This document shows positions 24,643 through 36,445 of a stretch of DNA of 64,000 nt, in pieces. Location of the stretch: assembly GCA_029959085.1 (NCBI GenBank), contig JARWIR010000011.1, positions 7,999,840 to 8,063,839 on the forward strand. The letters are read 5' to 3'. The notes under the pieces were generated by a model that saw nothing but the letters and a program-made list of their open reading frames with translations, had not been told where the DNA came from and ran no database searches. Origin of the DNA: Nemophila menziesii (lineage: Eukaryota > Streptophyta > Magnoliopsida > Boraginales > Hydrophyllaceae). The translations under genes were made by a program, and so were the position numbers. Positions within the stretch are counted from its first letter, which is position 1, and every line of letters begins with the position of its first letter.

Positions 24643-25593
24643 GGGGGTAATTAATTTCTGATCTATTTCTCAAGTCATTCAAACTCAAAAACATAGTTCT
24701 TCCATTCTAAATGTAGTCTATTTTGAAGCTATTGTATAAGAAATTTTGAAAAAGCTTAATTGATTTTGAAGTATAGAAAAATAAAAATCATTATTGTCTA
24801 GTTTGGTTCAAACTTCATTTTAGGCACTTATATCTCAATATAGAAACAATGAAACATGATTAGGCTCTTGGTATGGAGATAGAAAAACTAATTATTACAA
24901 ACAACATTATTGGTAAATTGAAAGTTTAACTCGTATGTCAATTGTATTTTATTTGCAGAATTCTGAATTAGATTTTGTCAATTCAAGAGTAATTACAATT
25001 TCCAGTTAGCCGCTCAACAATGAGAAGGGGACCATGTCATCACTGTGGCACCGATAGTAAGTGTCCTATTTCATATCTAAGCCATAATCTATTAATCGCT
25101 AAAAAATGACACAAACTTAGCAATGAATAGATTACGGCGAGATATGAAATAAGACACTTACTATCAGTGCCACAGTGACGACATGACCCCTTTTTCATTG
25201 TTGAGAGGTTGAATTGAAAGTTGTAATTACTCGTGAATTGGCAAAATCTAATTCAAAATTCTGCAAAATAAGTACAATTGACATATGAGTTAAACTATCA
25301 ATTTACCAAAAATGTTGTTTGCAATAATTATTTTTTCTATTTGCATAGCATGAGCCTAATCATGTCTCATTGTTTCTATATTGAGATATAAGCGCCTAAA
25401 ATGAAGATTAAACCAACCGAGACAATAATGATTTGTATTCTTCTATACTTCGAAATCAAATAAACTTTTTCAAAATTAACAATGAGTGTTAAAATTTCTT
25501 ATACGATAGCTTCAAAATAGACTACATTTAGAAAGGAAGAGTTATGCTTTTGGGTTTTTATGAATTGAGAAATGGATCAGAAATTAATTACCC
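24643..25593. mobile_element. Long-inverted-repeat (foldback) element, copy 2
   Basis: Same element as 1069-2230, without the nested MITE. The left end GGGGGTAATTAATTT pairs with AAATTAATTACCC at the right end. The centre pairs GATAGTAAGTGTCCTATTTC with its near-complement around 25140-25165, leaving a short AT-rich loop near 25105. Both copies share outer flanks, so the element was present before repeat X was copied. Confidence 0.75.
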
Positions 25594-25790
25594 GTGCAAC
25601 ACTGCAGAAGGATCCTTTCGTTGAAATCAAGGTGTAATTGTAGAAAATGAAAAGTTGAGGTGCTATTTTCAAAAGAATTAAATGAATACACATTTTAAAT
25701 TTGGTATGTCCACTATCTCTTGCTTTTTATTGGGCTTTTTAACTTGAATATGCGATCATGTTTTCTCAGTGATATGGCCTAACTACGGGT

Positions 25791-26386
25791 TTACTGAATC
25801 GAAAAGGCTCAAATTTCACACTTGAACATTTAGATATTATCCTAATTAGTGTGTTTACTAAAAACTCAAAGACTCGTGTTCCTAAAAATCAACAATGCTC
25901 TACATTGACGCGTCTTTCATGTGGAGCTCTTGCTGGTTTATTCCGACACACTATAACGTATCCTTTAGATGTTGTTAGTAGACAAAGGTAGGTACGTTAA
26001 TTCGTTAATTATTAACCTCTTAAGCATGTTGAATTTTAGAAATTATGGATATTATGTCTTTTTGGTTAAGGTTGAACATTTATTACCTCTGGCTAAAAGT
26101 GGGCTCCATTTCTGAAACTCAATTGATGGGCTTACAAATCTTATTCGTGATCAAGGGTGGAGACAAGTATTAATACATTAAGGTAAAAGATCATAATTAT
26201 TAGAGATTGATTAATACGTGGTGGTGTTTTGATAGTGTGAGTAAAAGTAACATGTTTGTGCCATTTTGTTTATAGATTGTTCCTTATGTGGCAATTTGAT
26301 TTACAACATATGAAATGATAATGTGTTGGCTCAGTGTTTCTGCAAGACAAAGATCAAAGACAATGGGTAATATTTGTAGTTCTTAG
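25791..26386 (+). pseudogene. C-terminal exons of a mitochondrial CoA-type carrier (copy 2)
   Basis: This is the paralogue of 2433-3091. Exon a reads LTRLSCGALAGLF and YPLDVVSRQ, keeping the carrier signature Asp that copy 1 has lost. Exon b retains LTNLIRDQGWRQ but has lost the segment encoding FARLSINY, leaving only the final CATTAAG before the donor. Exon c begins at 26276 with IVPYVAI followed by an in-frame TGA, then FTTYEMIMCWLSVSARQRSK. The deletion and the stop make this copy a clear pseudogene. Confidence 0.8.
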
Positions 26387-26970
26387 GGTGTTAATTGTTT
26401 AGTTTAAATTAAGTAATATTTGTAGGTGTTGACTTAGTATTTATGATTCACGGATTGAACTTGATTTATGTAGGGAAAATGACTGTTCCATCACCACCTA
26501 AGAGTCCACTATTTTACAAATGATCTTTGGTTTAATGGATGAGCCTTCTAGAGCTAAAGTTAAACGAGAATGATGAAATTTTTGCTTGATATCCCTAAAA
26601 AAATCCTATCAGCTCTAGAGGAAAGAGTTTTTTGTCATGTAATTTACTTAAAAGCAAAGAATAGCACTTAAAAATAAGAATCTGCTTGATATTTGACAAA
26701 ATATTATCAATAGTGTAACATTCAAGCAGATTATGCCTCTTTTAATATTTTTTCGGACAAGCTATGTCGTTTAAAAATAATATTTTACCATTGCTTGGCC
26801 AAAGTCTTAGCAACATCATGTATTATTCCTTTTCCAGCCAAAAGATGTCTAGTAAACTACATAATTTGTTATTCACTAAACTGCTATCGCATCATTTGTT
26901 TCTGCTAGTGAAAAAAAACATATTTTCCATTACTGAAGGTTGATCTAATATAGTTAAAATCAAAATCGGT

Positions 26971-27718
26971 TTCATTTATTGATCTAGACATATCCACCTA
27001 ACCGGAGGTCAACAATATTATATTCAGAGATGAGGAAGATGTTATCAATAAATCTTATGTTGGAGTGCTGTCACTTCCTATCTGGTATATTATTTATATA
27101 CGATGTTCAAATTTTTTTAAATTTATAAGATTTTAGATGATAAACTGTGTACATGTGAATTCATGCTATTTGTGTAGAGTTTGAGGATCTATGTGTGTAG
27201 AGTTTATGTGATACTTATTGTAAGCTTTAAAAGTTCAACTCTAGTTCACCATATATTACTGATGTATTACTTTTTTCATTGTTACAACCTGTTAAATTAA
27301 CAATTTTTTTCAGCTAATGGATCCTGAAGGTGTTAAACGAGAATTACTAACATCTAAAAACTTTAAATGTAGATGGAGATGTTGTAAATTGTTGGTGGGG
27401 TATAGTTGAAGGATGGACACCTCAGAAATTGTTTTTTGTCTCCTTATAGGTTTCTCCAAAATCATTTCAGAATCGTTTGTTTATCACTGATATAGTATGT
27501 TATGATACGACTATTAATTGAGCATCACTTTGATTATTCAGGTTATTACTCAGTGTATTGATCTTATATTTTTCACTTGCAGATGAATTTTTTTTTTTTA
27601 TAAAAACATTAGGGGCGTAAAGAGAATTCTGTAAAGTTTAGGGGTTTTAAGATGGCCGTAAGGCATTATTTGTTTTTTTTGCAGTTCAAACCTTGGAAAA
27701 TTCAATTCCAGCACCTCT
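26971..27718. other. Repeat X 3' region without recognised gene
   Basis: This has no match in copy 1. Around 27313 a TTTTTTCAG acceptor-like site precedes [13 protein letters not shown] and a short frame with [19 protein letters not shown]. These could be further captured exons, but I do not recognise them. Confidence 0.35.
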
Positions 27719-28045
27719 TTCACAATCTAAGCTGAAAGATGATCATTTAGCTCGAAGTTCATGGAAAGATCATTTATCTTAGTTTGTGTAAATTTATATA
27801 ATGGTAGTTTATTTTTTTAATACTTTTCTAAAAAAACATCATCAAATAAAAACAAAATTCATAAATAAATAAAATTATAATTTACATAATGGTCCCCGTT
27901 TTTTCAAACCGTCACATTTTTTTCAATATGTATATTATATACAATTTTCTTTATTGTAATTTATTTTAGAATGTTGGATTGCCTAAATAGAGTAGTCTTC
28001 AAACAAGAAATAAAATTAAAGATTAAGTAATTAATTAAATATGTA
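27719..28045 (+). repeat. 325-bp block shared with 58728-59052
   Basis: The block begins AAGCTGAAAGATGATCATTT and ends AGATTAAGTAATTAATT. The same block sits at 58728-59052, immediately before the 5' part of repeat X. Its last 70 bp also begin repeat X copy 2 at 21007-21076. It therefore behaves as a direct repeat bracketing repeat X, like a terminal repeat or a tandem-unit junction. Confidence 0.65.
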
Positions 28046-31000
28046 TGTATTATCCTTTCTTACTTAACCGAACAATTTTCGAAGCTGAGCGTGTTATAGC
28101 TAAGCATAAGGTTTTGGTTCATTGGCATAATTCACTTGAAAATCCCTTTAAACTTATCAAGTTGTTAGGGAACTCTGTGAAGAATGATTGATCTCATCAA
28201 AGACTTGGGTATAATTAGATATTAAATAATATCATCATGGATAAGATGACTACTAATAAAAAATCTTTCAATGAAGGGAAAGTAATTTTAGAATATCAGT
28301 TATTTTTTAAAAAACATACTTTTGAAGAGTCAAAGAAAAATGTTAGGCTATGAACTTCCAAGATGTTGGAGATGCAAAATTAATTAGACCATCAATCTCA
28401 ATTTCTCGAGGATACTAGATCAAAAGAAACCTATTAATTTATGGGTCCCTTCTTTCTTGTATGCTACCTCGATGAATTTTTACGATCAACCCGAAAAGTG
28501 GTGTTCAACCTTTATTCTATATTCTTTCAAGGTTCACTCTAAAACATGTATGGTCTCGAATTAAGACCCTCATTATAAACCAATATATTACAAAAACGCT
28601 ACTTGAGTCTCGTAGTTTATTACTCCTTTTATAACTCCAAAAAGGTTTTTGTAGTATTTTGAGACTTATTCCTTTGTTGTTATTTTGAAAGATTTGATGT
28701 TATCTTCCTGGTCTCCATGGCTTTTCTAACAATTGCTTTTCTTGCTAAGATTTACCATGTGTAGATACTTTGCGGAAGCATTGCCACGTTATATGCATTA
28801 CTGGTCGTACAACTTCTACTTATGCCCCATTTAAACATAATAATCTATGTACTCTTTGTTTGTAGACCATGATCATCTAATTTTTTATTTAAATTTTTTT
28901 AAACTAGTTTCATTATGCTTGGATATAAATGCAAAAACTCTCCATAAAAAATAACTTCACTGATACGTATGAAATTAGTTGTTTGTTTCGTCACCATGAT
29001 TAAGATTCTACCTCTTTTCATAATAAAATGATATTACATTCCCCAATGGCTGCAAATTTCCATGTGTAAAGGAGGGTGCGAGAATTATAGTCATGCACCC
29101 TTCCAAATTTTATTTTGATAATGCCCTTTATCACAACTCCGGACAAGTTTTGTACTTTCAAGCATATGTTTGGGAAACAGAGTTTGTAGGCAATTAACTG
29201 TCTATGGAGAACTCGTTATATAAAGTACATTCTTGCTGAAATAATATTCTTCGAGGATAAGTTGTGTCAAGTCCCAAAGCAACTGACGAAGAACAAATTT
29301 ATAAGAGAAAATTAAGTCATCGAGCTATAGCTCGTCATGAACATAATGAGAGGATTTTGTCAAAAATTTAAATCATCACATTATATTCTCATCTTAATTC
29401 TACTTTGATTGAAATAGCTTACGATCCGAGGAGAAAAGAGTTTGAGCTCGTACTCTACGACCTCTCCCCATTTCACTACTCATAGTCGAGTATAATTTCA
29501 TTTACTTCTTTTCTTAATTATAAAAAAGGATCCTCTATCACACGAGTATGCTTTATGTAATTCATTATGAAGTCAACATGTAATTAAAATGTAATGTATT
29601 TATATTTGCGTGGATGTGCCTTGCTTTTTCTTTCTCCAAGACATGTTATTATTACTTGATGTCATAATTTTTATGATAGAATAATCGTATCACAAGACGT
29701 CATTTTGGGAGTTTTTAGGACTTATTTAAGGGATTATTCCATTGTATTTTCTAGTTTACGATTTATTATCTAGTTTTGTTACTTTTAGAACTTATGTATG
29801 TTAAATGTGTGTTAAGTGTGCAGCTCTTAGGTATTGAGATGCTACAAATAGCTTGAGACACTGATTAGAAGTCAAGAGAATGAGGCCATCCCTTAATATT
29901 GGCGTAAAAGGAAGATTCAACCACTTTAAAACTTGAGAGCATGTGTTGGATAGATTTAAAAATTGAATTGTTGGAGTTACCACACAAAATTGATGAATAT
30001 TTTGGAGGATGCCTTTGATTTCTAGATATTACTTGGAGTCAAGTGTGTGTAGGAGCTGATGGTTTATAATTCAGAGCTAAACTGAATAAGTTATGTAATA
30101 TATCATTGTTGTGCTTTGAACTAGTCTACATTACCTTAAAACATTGTTGGGTTGACATGGACCACATATATGTGTCCCAAAACTCAAAAAAAAATTGGAA
30201 ATCCTATATATTCGATTTTGAAGATTAAAATAAGGATTACATAGTTCTGGAACGCTTAGGAGAAGCCATTAACGCTTGGAGACGAAGTTTTGTAACAGAA
30301 GCCATTACCGCCTGGAGAAGAAGAAGATAAGATTTTCCATGCCATTTCACACCATTCATCATCATCTTTCCGCAGTTATTAGTGTACTCTTATTTTATTT
30401 CCTCTTCTAAACATGAATATTATTACTTGTTGTTTTCCATTATTTATGAACTAAATTACTCATAACCTAAGAATCGTTTGATGTATGAATCCAAGATTAA
30501 TTCTTTATGTTTTATTGAGTCTTGAGATTAAATAATTGAATGAATTGTTAATATATTTCTTTGATTATATATTTGATTTTGAATTTCAGCCCTTATCTTT
30601 TACGAGTTTACTATGACTTCTTAGTTTCGTCGAGGGGTTTGTCTCATCCATATTCCTATACGTTGCGTACTTAGCGCACAAATTAACTTAAATTGTTCCA
30701 AAAATATATTTATATCCGTGATTTAGCTAACAACTCAAAATATGTCAAATAAAGAGATAAATCCTATATTCAATGTCATAAACACACCTAAATGATGTCT
30801 TGTATATCTCAAAATCTATAACAAAATACATTTTATCACTTTTTCTTGACCTACCAAGTTTGAATTGAGCAGATTTCACTACAATAATCCACTAGTAGAC
30901 TGAAGTCTACATCATGATCTCATATTACGTTAATTGTTATGATCTTTTAGAGTTTAAGTATTCAATTTAAATATCAATAATATCTAAATATGTCTTTGAG

Positions 31001-31159
31001 AAGAGAGATTTTTGAGCATGAAAGTTTCAGAGTATGTCATGTCAGAAGATAGATGAGCATGTTTGGTATTTTTAATTGATATTTGAGATCGAGTATTGTT
31101 TTATTTAAAAGTAAACCAAATTTAATTAAATAACACAAATTTAAATAAAATAAATACAC
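28046..31159. other. Intergenic with old transposon-like remnants
   Basis: No intact frame. About 29280-29370 has an open-looking stretch (YKRKLSHRAIARHEHNERIL) of unknown origin. About 30255-30320 has an imperfect direct repeat (GAAGCCATTAACGCTTGGAG and GAAGCCATTACCGCCTGGAG). About 30290-30700 resembles the leader of an LTR retroelement (compare TATGAACTAAATTACTC with ATATGAGCTAAACATTT in the Athila element here). These are weak calls. Confidence 0.35.
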
Positions 31160-32624
31160 TCTTTGAAAATATTAAAAAGTAATATAAAAAATAATACTTT
31201 AATTAATTCATTAAAAAATTTAAAATAGTACTCTTCTTATATGAAAGAGAAAGAAAAGAGGAAAAAAATTAAAACTCTATTAGCATCGCACCAAAAATTT
31301 TACCACCACAGACACCGCTACACAAAATGCCCTAGCTACGCAAACCACCTTCTTTAAATGCTAAATATATTTTTCCCTAGAAGTAAAGACTCCCAAAAAA
31401 GATTTCTGATGCTAAACAAACTTTTCACTCCTTTTGTCAGGGAAAAAATAAAAATTCTCCTTCCTCCATATATCAAGGTGAATTCCGTAATTGTTATATT
31501 TTTTATTCATAGTTCTTTGCTATATATATATGCTTAAACTGTTTAACCAAATTTAATTTCTTGTATCTTTTCTATATCTATTGTTAATAGTAGTATTTTT
31601 TATAAGATTGCTTGTTATTTTTATAATTATTTTTCTTTTTCAAAATTTGGAATAAAATGAATGATTGCAGTGAAAGGTGAAATTCATGGAAAGTTCTCTT
31701 AATTGAGGCATGTGATAATATTAGGTCAATAGTTTGCAAGGGATTGTTCACAGATTGCTTGTACTAGGTCCATATATAACGTGAAAATTGCATTATAGGT
31801 CTCTATATTATGAGAAAATTGCACTATATGTTCTAGTATTAATTAATTTTTTGAAAAAATTCCAGTATAAGTTGTTATATTGTACAAATAACCTATTTTT
31901 TATTATAAAAGAAAAAAAATTCATACATATAAATATATATAAACACAATAAGATACAACTTTTAGCAATATATGAACTTTTTACCTTAAAATGCAAGACT
32001 TCGTTGACACGGATCACCAATATAGAAGATGATAGAGTAAATATATTTTTGAAAAAAATGAATTTACTTTATCAAGTATGGCTATTTGATTAAGTTATTG
32101 AATATGGGATTACAAGTACAAAATATGAGATTAGATTTTTCTAATTTTGCATATAAAAAGTCATGATATATAATTCACACAAAAATAGTTTGTATTTTTA
32201 TTTTTAAGATTATATTCTTTGTTGAGAGCGTATTTAATTTATACAAAAACTATGGTTGGTCATGACATTTCACAAAAAAAATTTAGTATTTATCATGATT
32301 AACTTGGTAAGCCTATTAATATGTAAATATTTTTGTTTGTAGATCATAAACCTTCTGATCTAACAAAGATTAGAAGTACTTGTTAAGGTAGTTTTTATTA
32401 TATATTACACCTATATTTCATTTTGAGTTGCTTGACTATTTTAATATTGGTAACCTTGTGAAATAAAATTAATATACTTGTAGTATATGTGAGGATCTAG
32501 CTTAAATAAGTAGACCAAATTGATTATATATTTTTTTACGTCATTGAAAAATGTTGTGGTTTTTATCACCATGATTTGACTTGGTATTATATTTCTAGTT
32601 ACAATCATTTTTTGATATGAATAT

Positions 32625-32630
<6 letters not shown>
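31160..32630 (+). repeat. Repeat Z, copy 1
   Basis: This aligns with 54375-55765 in the same orientation. Shared landmarks are TTTTACCACCACAGA (about 31300), GTGAAAATTGCATTATAGG (about 31780), CAATATATGAACTTTTT, ATATAGAAGATGATAGA, TATTGAATATGGGATTACAA and TTTTTGATATGAATATC. Divergence is substantial, with many indels. No conserved protein was seen. Confidence 0.75.

Positions 32631-32661
<31 letters not shown>
32631..32661. repeat. (AT)n microsatellite
   Basis: About 15 uninterrupted AT units at the right edge of repeat Z copy 1. Confidence 0.95.
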
Positions 32662-32662
<1 letters not shown>

Positions 32663-33209
32663 TATTGAATGCCCCGTACCTGAAGGTACTTGGGCTAAGA
32701 TAAATTTAAAAATTATAATAGATTATGTAAATTTCATAATTTAGTTATATATAAGAGAAGTGCAAATCATAGATTATTGTTTTTTTCTAAATTTTAAAAA
32801 ACTTTTTAAAATCCTAAGAGAATGCTATAAAAATTTTAAAAACTTTTTAAAATCTAAATTAAATACCCATAAAATTTTAAAACACAAAAAGTTCTAACAG
32901 AATCTATATTTTATACACCTCTCCAAAGAAAATGTATAAAATGTCTAGATCTTAAATAAATTACTCCTGACGAATCATCTTCAAAGTAAAAACTATATAT
33001 TTCTCTAGACATCTTTCCCTTGTAATTATCTGAACCCCTAATATCTTTCAAAAGATCTGTGTACGTTTTCCGTCGTTTACTTTAGGATGCACCTGCGACA
33101 ACCCATACAAACATTTGTATACCTAAATATATCATAAAGACTGATACATAAGTTTGTGTTAAGATTGGAACAAAAAGAAAAGTTTGTGTTAAGAATTATC
33201 TGAATGGCC
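32662..33209. other. Intergenic, no gene recognised
   Basis: AT-rich. A run of similar AAATTTTAAAAACTTTTTAAAATC segments (32790-32880) is low complexity. No frame recognised. Confidence 0.4.
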
Positions 33210-33455
33210 TCAGATCCATTTTGATCCTAAACCTCTATCTTTAAACGCGTTGTTCAAAAGCGTGAGCACTTCTCTGAAATCCAGTCCACACACATCTCCT
33301 AACCAAGTTCTTACCTTATCTTGAATCAGGCCACTCATTCCTTGCTTTGGCTTACTCCATCCCATCAACTCACCCTGTGCTCTCCTACTCTTTCCAGTCT
33401 TGACGTAAAGCATCACTATTGTCTGATCGCATAAAAGGAAGCTCCTTAAATACAT
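33210..33455 (-). CDS. Unrecognised 81-residue frame, possible exon
   Basis: The minus-strand frame contains SFLLCDQTIVMLYVKTGKS, RRAQGELMGWSKPKQGMSG, LIQDKVRTWLGDVCGLDF and REVLTLLNNAFKDRGLGS, with composition more protein-like (mixed charge, Trp and Gly) than neighbouring AT-driven frames. GC content also rises locally. It could be an isolated exon or a gene relic. The family is not recognised, and no partner exons were found nearby. Confidence 0.25.
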   Translation of the reverse strand: MYLRSFLLCDQTIVMLYVKTGKSRRAQGELMGWSKPKQGMSGLIQDKVRTWLGDVCGLDFREVLTLLNNAFKDRGLGSKWI

Positions 33456-34141
33456 ATATAATACAAATTTACAATTTACAAACTATTTATGTGAACAATA
33501 TTATCGTTTGCATAGTAAAAGTAAATGCCTTATATAATTTTCAAATTGATTTGTGGCATCTATAGTTGTTGAAGATTGGTGGGACTGATTTGGGTTAAAT
33601 AATTATTTGGTAAATTGCATCATTGGTCCCTTTATATTGTGAAATAGTCTAATATACCCATTACGTTTTTTTTTTTTGAAAAAAATGATAATTATCACTC
33701 TTTTTATTTCACTCTGTTATTAAATTTCTATATATATAGGTTTCTGTAAATATAGAGAGAGTAATAATTAATAAAAAAGAGAAATCAATTTTTTTTAAAC
33801 ATATAAACTGTAGAGGTGATAAAATAGTGATATAAATAGAAGGAATAATAACCATTATTTGAAAATGTTGCATATATGCCTTCCGTCACCAAAATACAAC
33901 TTCTAGGAAAATTGTTAAATTGAGATTCGGCTTGGAGTTTTACTGTTTTAGTAGACAAAAAAAAAAACTCATCCGTAATCACGATATAAAATCAAACAAT
34001 TTATTTTTGTTTACATTATTCATACACAATATTTCGATAATCAAGACAAACTTAAAACAACAATTCAATTATTTTTCAAACCCACAAAAATCAAGAAATC
34101 AAAACATTGAATGAATCAAATTTTTAACCTCGACCCAAGGA
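33456..34141. other. Intergenic, no gene recognised
   Basis: AT-rich DNA. About 33605-33650 has one copy of a dispersed motif (AAATTGCATCATTGGTCCC) related to those at 34624-34715. Confidence 0.4.
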
Positions 34142-34582
34142 TCAGAAAACCGAAACAATGCATGAACCAATAAGAAGAGCTCCTGTAAAAAAACTTGCCA
34201 CAATTGACGAACCAGTGTTTTTAGGAGGATTATGTTCAAGGAGCTGGAGTTGAGCCTGGCGGTGAAGGTGCCGCTTCACCTGTAGGTGCCTCAGCCGGTG
34301 GTGCTGGAGGAGGAGAGTTAACTGCTTGATCGGAAGGAGGAGGAGCCATGGTGGAATTGGAATTTCCGTGGCTTCTATCTGCGATGACCACTACAGTTAT
34401 CTTTTCGTTTTTTAAGCAGTTATCTTTAACGCCACTTATGAAATAGTACGGTCCTGAGTGAGTGAATTTAAAGGAAGTGTGACCATCGCTAAATTTGTGT
34501 AGAGGCGAATCTGTGTTGCAATTATTGTAATCATCTTGAGTAACAAAGAGTACTGAGTCTTTATCATCTGGATAAACAAACA
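34142..34582 (-). pseudogene. Early nodulin-like phytocyanin, exon 2, frameshifted
   Basis: Following a TATTGCAG acceptor, the exon from 34582 encodes VFVYPDDKDSVLFVTQDDY, then CNTDSPLHKFSDGHTSFKF, HSGPYYFISGVKDNCL and KNEKITVVVIADRS, the second half of a plastocyanin-like domain with its two disulphide cysteines. The copper-ligand His after the second Gly is replaced (D before the Cys), as in early nodulin-like proteins. A Pro/Ala-rich arabinogalactan-type linker follows, then TGA at 34236. One base out of frame, the sequence continues as SSIVASFFTGALLIGSCI and a stop at 34142, a typical hydrophobic GPI-anchor signal. The family is GPI-anchored at the plasma membrane. Exon 1 with the signal peptide was not found; an LTR begins 158 bp upstream. 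Confidence 0.75.
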
Positions 34583-34623
34583 CTGCAATAGACCAATAGT
34601 AGTACAGAGATTTTAGTTTTTGA

Positions 34624-34715
34624 GTATATTGCACTATGGGTCCCTATATTATGCAAAAACTGCACTATAGGTCCTCATCTTGAATTTGCACTATAAGTCC
34701 CTATATCATGCCAAG
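34624..34715. repeat. TGCACTATAGGTCCC-type short repeats
   Basis: Three copies of a TTGCACTATRRGTCCctat motif lie at about 34629, 34671 and 34687, separated by TATTATGCAAAAAC-like spacers. Related copies occur near 31790 and 33606, and inverted near 50918-50985. This is a dispersed AT-rich repeat family seen on both sides of the Athila insertion. Confidence 0.6.
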
Positions 34716-34739
34716 GGGATTCGATCATTCGAAGCAACT

Positions 34740-36302
34740 TGATGTCTCCCTAATTGTTCTTATTTTCGACCCTTAGGAGACATCATTTTTGGTGTTTATT
34801 TCATTAATTTGATAGACTTTTGGACTAAATATGCAATAATCCGGAATTTCCTTTTTATTTCTATCATTTTTAATTTATTAAACTTTTGCGCGTAATATTG
34901 GTATTTTTAGTGTAAAGTTTACAGGTTTTAGATGTTAGCTAGAAGAGGAATCCAAGAAGAAGGTCAAAGATCGTGATATAGAGTCAAGACTTGAAAATAA
35001 ATCCCGAAGATATTATTTTTAGAGCTGAAAATCTGTTTTGCAGGCCATATATTGCTGATTTCGAGGTGCTTAAGCGATGATTTAGCCGTTGACCTTTGAA
35101 AAGAAAACTTTCCTTATCGAGTTACGGAACTTTAGCAACTGGAATGAGGTCAATCAGAGTCATAACGAAGCGGGAAAAGCCGTTTTAGTGAAGGTGTATC
35201 AGCAGTTACGGGATTTTGGGCTTAGAATTTGGGCTTGGACATTTAATTAGTGTTTTATTATTAGGTCCAAGCCCTAATCCGTTTTTACACTTATAAAAGT
35301 AGCCTTTGACTTCTATTTTTCATACAATTCATTCTTTACAATTAAAAACATCAGAGAGAAGCAACAGAAGGAAGGAAGAAGAGGCTGACAGAGCTGGAGT
35401 GGGTCTATAGCTCCGTTCTCAGTCATTCCAATTCCGGAAATTAGGTTTCTTTTATCTTTTATTTGTAATCAAATATGAATTCCTTTACTTTTAATTTAGT
35501 TTTTCTTTCAATTAATATGAGCTAAACATTTATTAGTGCTTGAGAACGCATAATGGGTTAATCCCAATTTGATTTCATTCTATACATTTGGATTTGGGAT
35601 ATTTATTATTTAAATCAAATTAGGTAATTCGTATTTTTCTTTAATTTGCATTTTAATTACTATTATTGACGTAATTAACCAATGATATGACTTAGTATCT
35701 AGGCTATTCCAATTAGTGGAGATTGGATCACCTTGACGGGGGGTTTAGGTACCGAACTAGTTAACGAATGTAGGTTAGAAATTATTTGACTCTGACGAGC
35801 TTAATTAAACCTATGACCTATTGGGTAATTTAGAGTTAATCACTTGAGAGTGGACTATAATCACCCTGAAGGGGTTTGTAGCACTTGAAAGTTGCTCTTT
35901 AGTCCACCCTGACGGGGGTAAGGAGAATATAGAATCCCGACCAATACAAATTAACCAATTTGTCCCTGAAACAATGTATGAAATGAATGATAGTTAGGAA
36001 AACCCTTGCGTCTCTCAAGTACTACCTGCTCATACTTGTGTTTTACCTTTATCTTAGTTATTTATTTACCTTTTCGCATTAGTCTTTCATACTTAGGATT
36101 AATACAAAACAAACAATCAATCATATTAATTTTATTTGCCTTCATAAGTACAACCAATCATTACTTGATAAGCATTGTGATCCACCATCCCGTCCTTGGA
36201 ACGAATCTGTTTTATCAACTATATTACTTGGGACAACCGTACACTTGCGGTTGTGGTTTGATTATTTATTGCATTTATTTTAGAACACACAAAGGACCAC
36301 CA
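34740..36302 (+). mobile_element. 5' LTR of Athila-type Ty3/gypsy element
   Basis: The LTR is inferred to start TGATGTCTCC at 34740, with a complementary GGAGACATCA at about 34776-34786, and to end ...CACCA before the primer-binding site, about 1.56 kb. Inside is a TATA box (TTATAAAAGT, 35291) with a leader-like purine-rich tract after it, and ATATGAGCTAAACATTTATT near 35515, all features of Athila-group LTR/leader regions. No matching 3' LTR is present in the window, so both ends are approximate and no target duplication could be checked. Confidence 0.6.
35291..35300 (+). promoter_or_regulatory. TATA box of the LTR promoter
   Basis: TTATAAAAGT lies about 550 bp into the inferred LTR, followed some 50-110 bp later by a purine-rich GAGAGAAGCAACAGAAGG leader. 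Position and context fit the retroelement transcription start; function is inferred. Confidence 0.5.
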
Positions 36303-36308
36303 AGTTTT

Positions 36309-36326
36309 TGGCGCCGCTGCCGGGGA
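36309..36326 (+). other. Primer-binding site, tRNA-Asp type
   Basis: TGGCGCCGCTGCCGGGGA closely matches the conserved Athila/Tat-group primer-binding site TGGCGCCGTTGCCGGGGA, complementary to the 3' end of tRNA-Asp, differing at one position. It follows the LTR end directly, as needed to prime minus-strand synthesis. Confidence 0.85.
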
Positions 36327-36445
36327 CGGTAGCGTGTGACCACGGTGTTTATCCTTTAGTGATAGTTGCATTTATTTTTATATTTGTTTTTATCAGTTTT
36401 ACGCTTTTTGCTTGTTTAGTTTTCTCAGGTTTTTAGGTTTGGTGT

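Larger units (their letters stand above)
21005..26970 (+). repeat. Repeat X, copy 2 (most complete)
   Basis: This aligns with 58980-61790 over its first 2.9 kb and with 1-3562 over its last 3.4 kb. The internal order is: A-rich spacer, TATA-like box (about 22885), orphan exon (23124 on), second exon-like block ending in a donor (about 23690), hairpin element (24643-25593), carrier exons (25791-26386), and a 3' tail to 26970. Relative to copy 1 it lacks the MITE and has an extra piece of roughly 125 bp near 26605-26725. Confidence 0.8.

Noticed and set aside
28800..29000. Second zf-RVT LINE fragment on the plus strand
   Set aside because: Only a weak CxxC-like stretch was seen, with stops inside; too little to support a call.
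34740..36302. Endogenous pararetrovirus
   Set aside because: The tRNA-Asp-type primer site, the gag-first gene order with CCHC and DLGAS protease, and the presence of an integrase tail indicate an Athila-type LTR retrotransposon instead.
36006..36332. A 108-residue plus-strand frame before gag
   Set aside because: It lies across the LTR end and primer-binding site and has no protein similarity. It is noncoding leader sequence.
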